From NCBI GenBank assembly GCA_021789095.1, contig JAJYJX010000029.1, positions 1 through 17,640 of the forward strand: a DNA stretch of 17,640 bases. The letters are read 5' to 3'. Positions 1 to 6,054 of this stretch are shown piece by piece. Every line of letters begins with the position of its first letter. Positions within the stretch are counted from its first letter, which is position 1. A model generated the notes under the pieces. The model worked only from the letters and a program-made list of their open reading frames with translations. It did not search any database and was not told the DNA's origin. Position numbers and translations under genes: made by a program. This DNA comes from a bacterium (GTDB lineage Bacteria; JAMCPX01).

Positions 1-759
1 ATAGCAGAGAGGAAGCGAGGCCTTTTCGAGTATTTCCTTTGCATGGATGTTCGTGATCGGGACTTCGGACGTTGGTATGAGGTAAAGCTCTTCGTCCTGG
101 ATCTTGTAAAGATCGTCCTTGAATTTCGGGAGCTGTCCAGTCCCTGTCATGCTTATGTTGTTAACGACAAAAGGTATATAAAGTTCTACATAACCCTGTT
201 CCCTTGTATGCACATCCAGGTAGAAGTTAATCAATGCCCTTTCAAGCAGTGCACCGTAGCCTATTGAAACGGAGAATCCTGAGGTGGTAATCTTCGCTCC
301 CCTTTCAAAATCGATGATGCCGAGGTTTGCGGAAATCTCATCATGTGTATAGGGCGTGAACTGGAAATTTTTCTTTTCTCCCCATATCTTTACAACAGGA
401 TTATCCTCGCTGGTAGCGCCGTACACAACGGATGAATGCGGGATGTTAGGGATGGTCAGGAGAAATTCGTTTATTTCAGTTTCCAGTACGTCAAGTTCCT
501 TCTGAATCCCGTCAATATCCGCTCCTATCCCCTTGACCTCTTCAAGAAGAGCGGTAACATCTTCGGATTTTGATTTCCTGGTTCCTATGTCCCTTGAGAG
601 GATGTTTCTTTTATGCTTCAGGTCCTCCGCTTGTTTCAACAGCTCAAGCCTTTTCGTGTCTTTATCGTAGAAGATCTTTAACGATACGCTCATGCCCCTT
701 TTACCAAGCGCATCTTCAACCAGTTTTCTGTCTTCTCTCAATAATTTTATATCAAGCAT
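1..759 (-). CDS. serS: Seryl-tRNA synthetase, N-terminal part (cut by window edge)
   Basis: Cytoplasmic class II aminoacyl-tRNA synthetase that charges tRNA-Ser (and tRNA-Sec where present) with serine. The frame stays open from the ATG at 759 to the window edge, giving 253 codons of a family usually 420-430 residues long. Residues 1 to about 100 are the charged tRNA-binding coiled-coil arm (starts MLDIKLLRED). The catalytic core then begins, with a recognisable motif-1 region ending in GTGQLPKF, and LYLIPTSEVPITN, which holds the serine-binding T-x-E signature. Motifs 2 and 3 lie beyond the window. An in-frame stop lies four codons upstream of the ATG, so this start is the only reasonable one. 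No strong Shine-Dalgarno is seen. The gene follows the C45-type hydrolase by 35 bp and is probably cotranscribed with it. Recognition of the family is firm; the rest of the gene is not visible. Confidence 0.95.
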   Translation of the reverse strand, partial: MLDIKLLREDRKLVEDALGKRGMSVSLKIFYDKDTKRLELLKQAEDLKHKRNILSRDIGTRKSKSEDVTALLEEVKGIGADIDGIQKELDVLETEINEFLLTIPNIPHSSVVYGATSEDNPVVKIWGEKKNFQFTPYTHDEISANLGIIDFERGAKITTSGFSVSIGYGALLERALINFYLDVHTREQGYVELYIPFVVNNISMTGTGQLPKFKDDLYKIQDEELYLIPTSEVPITNIHAKEILEKASLPLCY

Positions 760-794
760 GCTGTTGCATTAACATTGATACCTTTACCAGTCAA

Positions 795-2561
795 TTAATA
801 CTCGGTGTTGTCCGAAAAAACGAAATCGAGATCGTGCTTTCTAATCCTTGAAGAACTGTACGCATGCTTCAAGCCCTCTCTGGCGGCCTTTTCAAGGTTT
901 GATCCGACACCGTCCATCGAAATAACCTTACTGTAAGATCTCAGGGCATCCACGCGCCTGCCGAGTATATCGCATGTTCTTGCCTTCCACAGCATGTTAA
1001 CCGCGATCCTGTGAGGTATATCGGGCATTGCCGTTGAAATCGACAGTGCTGTATCAAATGCCCCGAGTGCTTCATTGAACCTGTTGACCCTCAAATACAA
1101 CTGCCCCCTTAACATGAAGTATATGGGCTCACTCTGGTCTTTCAGCGTAAGTTGTTCGAGTTCGGCAAGGGCTGCAGGAATATTGTTGTGATAAAAATAC
1201 TCTTGATATGCCTTCTCATAGTGCTCCTTGAAAACCGTAAAATTGTGGGTGTTTGCATATGGATTCGGCGGCCTGATGTCCGTAATCTTCAGATCCCCTT
1301 GCATCCAGCTCTTCAGGTCAACACCTATGAAATCAGAGTTGTTGGAAGGCGCGTCTCCCTGGGACATCCATACCTTCATTTCTTCCGGCTTCATAACTAT
1401 CGCACTCACATTGTGTACAGCGGTTATAGTGCTGCCCAGCGCCCTGTCCCTGCGGGTAAAATATTCCAGGTGGTCGCCGAGCAGGCAGATCATGTCATCA
1501 ACGGTGAATCTGCCTTGTTTTTCCTTTATGATCTCCTCTGCCCTCTTATACCTGCCGATTGTTGACGCAGTTGTTGATACGCTGTAATCGTACTCACGTT
1601 TCTTCTGAATATCCGTGTTGTAATGGTTGGTATTGACGATAAAGGAAGAAGACCCACCCCTGGATACAACATGCATGGATGAAGCCTCGATAACAACCGC
1701 TTCACTGCGTTTTGCATCTGTAACTACAATGCCCCAGCCTGATGAGAACCTGTGCGAGTTTGCGATCCTGACCGCATCGTTTATGCTCTCCGCATTTCTT
1801 ATGATCTCGTTTGATACGTTCATGATAGGTGTGGAATAGCTTGATACATCCCTGCTCAGCATTATGTGCAGTGCGAATGTAATACCCGCCTCGTTTATTC
1901 CCGTAATACCGCCGCCCGGGATGCCGAGAAAACCGAATGACGCATATTTCATGCCCTTATCGGGCTTGTACAGCATTATGGCAGGGTTGGTATCCATTGA
2001 ATGATCATCAAAGAAATCAAGATTCCTTCCATAAATAAAACTGCCGTCCTCGCTTGCATCCCCCCACACCGCCGCGCTTGTGCACCCCGGGTTCAGGGCT
2101 GCGACAGAGTTTGCAACGGTACGGGACAGTCCCCTTGCAAGGAGTATCTGTAAAACATCGGGCATTGTCATCAGTCTTTTCAGGAGTTCACCGGACTCGG
2201 CACTTCCGTCAGAAAAGCCCTTCATTTCATCTATGATAAAATGCGTATACCTCTTGCCAAGGTTTGACTGAAGGACCATTACATACCTCTCGAACAGCCT
2301 TCCTATGGTTTTTCTGAGATATCTTGATCTTACCATATCTTCGAGCCCGAACCTCAGCGTCCTCAGGAACCTGACAAAAAACATTATCAGTCCCTTTACA
2401 TAGAGTTCCCTTGCGATCACGCCGTGCTGGTAACCCATATCATAAGCACTTCCGCTCAGCGTTATAAAGTTCAGCCTTCCTGCCCTCTTTATCCTTCCGT
2501 CGGGAAGTGAACCGAACTCTATGGGTGTCAATACTTGATTTTTAGCTTCAGGATCTGACAT
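795..2561 (-). CDS. C45-type Ntn-hydrolase / acyltransferase-like protein with C-terminal TPR-like region
   Basis: A 588-residue protein whose N-terminal two thirds match the C45 family (isopenicillin-N acyltransferase, carcinine hydrolase and acid-ceramidase-like relatives), which cut or transfer amide bonds. Seen: an entry motif at about 36-47 (GSAYDMGYQHG), and the expected autoprocessing site NPGC-TS, where Cys160 would become the N-terminal nucleophile. GRNLDF follows at 179-184, then a Gly-rich segment ending GINEAGITF near 221-229, and NTNHY at 310-314. Residues from about 445 to 570 look like two or three TPR-type helical repeats. There is no signal peptide or membrane segment, so it is probably cytoplasmic. 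It starts 12 bp after the four-helix membrane protein and ends 35 bp before serS, implying one transcript. The Shine-Dalgarno is weak (GGAATCC). The substrate is unknown; beta-lactam chemistry should not be assumed from the family name. Confidence 0.8.
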   Translation of the reverse strand: MSDPEAKNQVLTPIEFGSLPDGRIKRAGRLNFITLSGSAYDMGYQHGVIARELYVKGLIMFFVRFLRTLRFGLEDMVRSRYLRKTIGRLFERYVMVLQSNLGKRYTHFIIDEMKGFSDGSAESGELLKRLMTMPDVLQILLARGLSRTVANSVAALNPGCTSAAVWGDASEDGSFIYGRNLDFFDDHSMDTNPAIMLYKPDKGMKYASFGFLGIPGGGITGINEAGITFALHIMLSRDVSSYSTPIMNVSNEIIRNAESINDAVRIANSHRFSSGWGIVVTDAKRSEAVVIEASSMHVVSRGGSSSFIVNTNHYNTDIQKKREYDYSVSTTASTIGRYKRAEEIIKEKQGRFTVDDMICLLGDHLEYFTRRDRALGSTITAVHNVSAIVMKPEEMKVWMSQGDAPSNNSDFIGVDLKSWMQGDLKITDIRPPNPYANTHNFTVFKEHYEKAYQEYFYHNNIPAALAELEQLTLKDQSEPIYFMLRGQLYLRVNRFNEALGAFDTALSISTAMPDIPHRIAVNMLWKARTCDILGRRVDALRSYSKVISMDGVGSNLEKAAREGLKHAYSSSRIRKHDLDFVFSDNTEY

Positions 2562-2573
2562 TTGGATTCCGGC

Positions 2574-3008
2574 CTATAGAGTTTTTTTGTTTTCTTCGGC
2601 TTTCATAAAACTCCACATATAGTTGATCGTAATACCGCCGAATATGACACTTGCAAGGTTTATGATGATCTCGCCGGCCATACCTGCATTTATGTGCATG
2701 TACATCCCGTTCTCAAGGTTATACAGGATATCCATGCACCCGAGGTAAACAAATGTGCCGCCTGCAACAATGCCCCATAAAACGCCTTTTACATCTTTTT
2801 TAAGCAGGTAATATGCAGAAAGGAAGAATGCTATGCTCATCCACACATCAGCTGCAACAAAGCTCCTCTCAAAAACAAGGTAACACCTTTCCGACGATGA
2901 CTGTACGCTGCCGGGTACAAAAAAGAACATGGCCCAGTAAAGAAGTGTCAACACGCCTACAATGATCTCAAGCCATACAAATATTCTGGAAGCATCTTTT
3001 TTCAACAT
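2574..3008 (-). CDS. Small four-helix inner-membrane protein, function unknown
   Basis: A 144-residue protein I do not recognise. Four hydrophobic segments fit membrane helices at roughly residues 10-31, 50-69, 75-97 and 107-134, with short charged loops (KKD) and a Lys/Glu-rich C-terminus, so it should sit in the inner membrane with little exposed mass. No catalytic motif or metal-binding cluster is evident; single acidic residues within the membrane segments (Glu14, Asp93, Glu113) could be functional or structural. The start is well supported by a strong Shine-Dalgarno (AAAGGAGG) seven bases before the ATG. It is the first gene of a likely three-gene transcript with the C45-type hydrolase and serS. 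It lies just downstream of two palindromic repeats that separate it from lipA, so it may have its own promoter or be read through from the lipA operon. Confidence 0.75.
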   Translation of the reverse strand: MLKKDASRIFVWLEIIVGVLTLLYWAMFFFVPGSVQSSSERCYLVFERSFVAADVWMSIAFFLSAYYLLKKDVKGVLWGIVAGGTFVYLGCMDILYNLENGMYMHINAGMAGEIIINLASVIFGGITINYMWSFMKAEENKKTL

Positions 3009-3040
3009 ATATCCTCCTTTTTTATACTATCTCAATTCTA

Positions 3041-3084
3041 AATCCCCTTCTCCCCCCCTTTGTAAAGGGGGAGAAAGGGGGATT
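3041..3084. repeat. C-rich/G-rich palindromic repeat between lipA and the membrane-protein gene
   Basis: A near-perfect inverted repeat: AATCCCC-TTCTCCCCCCC-TTT on the left pairs with AAAGGGGGAGAAAGGGGGATT on the right across a two- or three-base loop. Transcribed from either strand it would make a very stable hairpin of about 20 bp. It is not followed by a U-tract on the minus-strand transcript, so it is not a classical intrinsic terminator, though it could slow polymerase or protect the lipA mRNA 3' end. Repeats of this C-run/G-run type are scattered in many bacterial genomes, from memory. Other copies are not present in this window. Confidence 0.8.
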
Positions 3085-3089
3085 ATGCT

Positions 3090-3151
3090 GTCATTCCGCA
3101 CTTGATGCGGAATCCAGTTTTTTTCTGGATTCCCGTTTGCACGGGTATGAC
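3090..3151. repeat. GTCATTCCG-type palindromic element overlapping the lipA 3' end
   Basis: A 62-bp element with GTCAT at the left end and ATGAC at the right. Inside, AATCCAG pairs with CTGGATT across a T-run, and each side has its own small hairpin: CCG-CACTTGAT-GCGG on the left and CCCG-TTTGCA-CGGG on the right. The whole would fold as a three-armed or cloverleaf-like structure. This layout is typical of REP- or MITE-like elements found in many copies in bacterial genomes. Here the element runs through the end of lipA and supplies its last 20 or so codons and its TGA stop. No clear target-site duplication is visible. Confidence 0.8.
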
Positions 3152-3996
3152 GACTCTGTTGCCCGCATCCACATTTCCCGTGCCTGAAAAGAGCTCCTGA
3201 CCAACGGAGCCGATTGAACGACCTTGAAACCAAGACCGTGACCGAAGGCTTCCAGCATCTTGAATACCCCGGGGTGTATGTATGCTTTAACCTCCTCGTT
3301 ATCTTCCGACGGCCTCAGGTACTGGCCCACGGTAAGAATATCACACCCTGCTGCCATTATGTCGCGCATGAGTTCCTTTACCTCTGATATGTCCTCTCCC
3401 AGTCCCATCATAAACCCTGATTTTGTTATCATGTTCTTTTGTGTACGTTTTATACACTCCAGCACTCCAAGGCTTGTTGAATAATCCGACCCGGGCCTGA
3501 GATGCCGGTAAAGTCTTTGCACCGTTTCCATGTTATGGGCAATCACATCCGGACCTGCATCTATCACTGCACGTATCAACTTCTCATCGCCGTCAAAATC
3601 AGGTATCAGCACTTCCGTATGGATATTACTGTTTTTAAGGGCATGTATGACCTTTGCGAACTGATGTGCGCCGCAATCGGGCAGGTCGTCCCTTGTAACA
3701 GACGTTATTACGGCGTAATCAGCCCCGAGCCATTCTACGGTATTCAGGATTGTCTTACATTCGTGCTCATCAACGTTCTCCGGGACACCTTTTGTAACGG
3801 CGCAAAAACCGCACTGCCTCGTACACCGTTCACCGAGGATCATAAAGGTCAGTTCTTTGTCCGCATAACATGCCCATCTGTTCGGGCACACAGCACTTTC
3901 GCACACCGTATGTATCCTGTTTTGCTCAAGATAATCTGCAACAGGTTTTATCCTGTTTTCACTGTATCTTACTTTAATCCACTCAGGTTTTATCAT
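3091..3996 (-). CDS. lipA: Lipoyl synthase (radical SAM)
   Basis: Inserts two sulfur atoms into octanoyl groups carried on lipoyl domains, finishing lipoate synthesis in the cytoplasm; here the obvious client is the E2 of the same operon. Seen: the auxiliary cluster cysteines Cys32, Cys37 and Cys43 (C-x4-C-x5-C), the radical SAM triad Cys58, Cys62 and Cys65 (CTRQCGFC), GQYLRPS at 224-230, and the C-terminal RSS motif (VRSSF, 266-270) that supplies a serine ligand in the family. Native LipA proteins end soon after this motif, but this one continues for about 20 residues from Ser282 on. That tail is encoded by the palindromic element at 3090-3151, which also gives the stop codon. The start overlaps the end of lipB by 14 bp. 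All catalytic residues are intact, so the enzyme is probably active. Confidence 0.96.
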   Translation of the reverse strand: MIKPEWIKVRYSENRIKPVADYLEQNRIHTVCESAVCPNRWACYADKELTFMILGERCTRQCGFCAVTKGVPENVDEHECKTILNTVEWLGADYAVITSVTRDDLPDCGAHQFAKVIHALKNSNIHTEVLIPDFDGDEKLIRAVIDAGPDVIAHNMETVQRLYRHLRPGSDYSTSLGVLECIKRTQKNMITKSGFMMGLGEDISEVKELMRDIMAAGCDILTVGQYLRPSEDNEEVKAYIHPGVFKMLEAFGHGLGFKVVQSAPLVRSSFQAREMWMRATESSYPCKRESRKKLDSASSAE

Positions 3997-4651
3997 CCTG
4001 TTTGTTGTTTTCCTTTATGATAAATTTATCAGGCATATAATGAAATCTTCTTGAGAATTTAGATATAAACACATGTTGGATCTCCTCCATCTGGATCATC
4101 TTCCTTGTTAAGAGGGTCAGGTTTGTTACCCGAGCTTCTTTAATGCCGCAGGTCTCTATGGTCTTAAAGAGATCAAGATCGTTCGACACATTCAGGGCAA
4201 ACCCGTGCGTTGAGATCCCCTTCTGTATCCTCATGCCCACGAAGCCTATCTTGCAGCCGGATACCCACAAACCAGGCTCAGCACCCTTTTCAGATTTAAC
4301 ACCAAACCCAGAGAGGACATCAGCCATCGTGTCAACAATACCCAACAGCAGATCCAGAGGCATGTTTGATAGCTTCATCACAGGATACCCCACAAGCTGT
4401 CCGTTGTTATGTACAACCGCGCCACCCCCGCGATCAACATGAACTACGGATATGCCCTTTCTCTTTATGTAACCAGTATCAACAATGCTGTGCTCGCTGC
4501 CATCCGATCCAATCGTTATAACAGGATTATATTCTACAAAGATGAGAGCGTCATTTTCACCGTGTTCAACTTCATCTCTCACGTTATGCATAACTTCCAT
4601 TGTCGAATTATAATCCATGGTGTTGAGTTCGATGATGCGGAGTTTTTTCAT
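3983..4651 (-). CDS. lipB: Octanoyl-[ACP]:protein N-octanoyltransferase
   Basis: Moves an octanoyl group from acyl carrier protein to the lipoyl-domain lysine of target proteins, the step before LipA. The 222-residue length fits the family. Seen: the substrate-loop signature DRGGGAVVHNNGQLVGYPV, close to the usual RGG-T-x-HGPGQ-Y-P, with NNG in place of GPG. The catalytic Lys134 lies in GCKIGFVG, STHGFALNV falls at 147-155, and the catalytic Cys168 is in IETCGI. The ATG overlaps the lpd stop by four bases (ATGA), and a Shine-Dalgarno AAAGGA sits six bases upstream inside lpd, indicating translational coupling. The gene in turn overlaps lipA by 14 bp. The position at the end of a 2-oxoacid dehydrogenase operon suggests its main target is the E2 encoded upstream. 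Confidence 0.93.
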   Translation of the reverse strand: MKKLRIIELNTMDYNSTMEVMHNVRDEVEHGENDALIFVEYNPVITIGSDGSEHSIVDTGYIKRKGISVVHVDRGGGAVVHNNGQLVGYPVMKLSNMPLDLLLGIVDTMADVLSGFGVKSEKGAEPGLWVSGCKIGFVGMRIQKGISTHGFALNVSNDLDLFKTIETCGIKEARVTNLTLLTRKMIQMEEIQHVFISKFSRRFHYMPDKFIIKENNKQDDKT

Positions 4652-6054
4652 AGTGTTCCTTTCTTCAGTGTATGGTGCGACAGTCTATCTGCAGCCCATG
4701 CTGATTCAGCAATCCCCTCTGAAAAGCTCGGGTGGGCGAAAACAGCCCTTCTGAGTTCATCAATGGTGATCTCCCCTGCCATACCTGCTGTAAATAGGGA
4801 TACAAGTTCATAGGCAGACTCTCCTGCAATTGAAGCACCCAGCACCAGTCCATACTTTTTATCGGATAAGATTTTTATAAAACCCGCAGGTTCTCCATGC
4901 ACAAGGGCCATGGGACTGTTGGCAAGATCAAATATCCCTGTTCTGACTTCCATACCTGCCTTTTGTGCTGACTTTTCATCCATGCCCACCTGGGCAACAG
5001 GCGGTTTGGAATACACGACAGAGGGCACGAGCAGAGGTTCAAAAACCTTGTTCTGTCCGAGCATATTCTCCACTGCAATCATGCCCTGGTGAAATGCAGC
5101 ATGGGCAAGAAGCTTTATACCGTTAATGTCGCCTGCTGCATATACATTATCCACGCTGGTACGCATTGCTCTGTTCACGTCGACCCAATCCTTTGTTGTT
5201 GACACACCAACAGCTTCCAATCCAAGTCCAGCAGTATTGGGCTTTCTCCCTGTGACAACAAAGGCTCTATCAACATCGACCGAAGTGACATTGCCTGCCC
5301 GGGTGCCGGAAGAAGGCTCAAGCCCGAGTTTAATACCTTTTCTTGATGCGGAGGCGCTGGATACTTTATGGGACAATATGACATCTATACCAAGCTTTCC
5401 CATGAGATCCTTTTCATAGAAACTGATATCGGAATCCATAAGCGGCAGCAGCCTGTCCATCAACTCCACGATAACAACCTTCTTCGCTCCGAACGACTTT
5501 AGTATTGTCGCATATTCAATGCCGATAGCACCGCCGCCTATTATTGCAACCCTTTCCGGCACATCGTGCATTGTAAAGATGCCATCGCTTGAAAAGATCC
5601 CTTCTTGCCGAATACCCTCAATATCAGGCAGAGAAGGAATGGAACCTGTTGCAATAAGAATAAATTTTGCGCTAACAGCCTGTCTGCCACTGATTTTAAT
5701 GGTATACCTGTCGATGAACTGTGCCCTGCCCTTGATCACTTCAACCCTGTTTGAATCAAGCAGTGCCCCGATGCCCGACTTGATATAGGTAACGATATCA
5801 TTCATCCTTGACATGGCTGCTTTAAGATCGAGACTGCACGTTATCCCCAGACCCATGTCGGTCCATTTTTCTTGAAAAAGGATGGGCGCAGATACCTCAA
5901 GCAAGGCCTTTGTCGGTATGCATCCCCGGTTTGTGCACACACCGCCAAGCTCATCCATCTCAACAACAGCTGCTTTCGCACCAAGCTGGGAAGCCCGTAT
6001 GCCTGCAAGGTAACCTGCAGGACCTCCTCCGATTATACAAATATCATAATCCAT
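4648..6054 (-). CDS. lpd: Dihydrolipoyl dehydrogenase (E3)
   Basis: Flavoprotein that reoxidises the dihydrolipoyl group of E2 and passes electrons to NAD+. With the ATG at 6054 it is 468 residues. Seen: the FAD-binding GGGPAG near residue 9, the redox-active disulfide Cys40/Cys45 in GGVCTNRGCIPTK, the NAD-binding GGGAIGIEYA around residue 170, the second FAD motif AAGDING, and the C-terminal active-site dyad in FAHPSFSEG. The frame is open back to a TTG at 6087, but the extra 11 residues (MRIRTCYRVKS) precede the normal family N-terminus. A weak Shine-Dalgarno (GGGTGA, 6060-6065) fits the ATG at 6054, so I use that start. It overlaps the E2 end by 11 bases and lipB by four. It is likely the dedicated E3 of this complex, and could also serve other lipoyl systems. 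Confidence 0.95.
   Translation of the reverse strand: MDYDICIIGGGPAGYLAGIRASQLGAKAAVVEMDELGGVCTNRGCIPTKALLEVSAPILFQEKWTDMGLGITCSLDLKAAMSRMNDIVTYIKSGIGALLDSNRVEVIKGRAQFIDRYTIKISGRQAVSAKFILIATGSIPSLPDIEGIRQEGIFSSDGIFTMHDVPERVAIIGGGAIGIEYATILKSFGAKKVVIVELMDRLLPLMDSDISFYEKDLMGKLGIDVILSHKVSSASASRKGIKLGLEPSSGTRAGNVTSVDVDRAFVVTGRKPNTAGLGLEAVGVSTTKDWVDVNRAMRTSVDNVYAAGDINGIKLLAHAAFHQGMIAVENMLGQNKVFEPLLVPSVVYSKPPVAQVGMDEKSAQKAGMEVRTGIFDLANSPMALVHGEPAGFIKILSDKKYGLVLGASIAGESAYELVSLFTAGMAGEITIDELRRAVFAHPSFSEGIAESAWAADRLSHHTLKKGTL

Noticed and set aside
779-790. A 12-base match (TACCTTTACCAG) before serS and again near 15241
   Set aside because: Matches of this length are expected by chance in 17.6 kb, and the contexts differ.
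1152-1565. Plus-strand open frames of 119-137 codons opposite the C45-type gene
   Set aside because: They are antisense shadows of a gene with clear family motifs, have no ribosome-binding site of note and match no known protein pattern.
3027-3233. 68-codon minus-strand open frame across the repeats at the lipA end
   Set aside because: It is an out-of-frame reading of the lipA end and the palindromic elements, and has no independent support as a gene.
3502-4020. 172-codon plus-strand open frame opposite lipA
   Set aside because: It lies fully antisense to lipA, whose cysteine motifs are intact, and its Cys/Tyr/His-rich composition is typical of a shadow frame.
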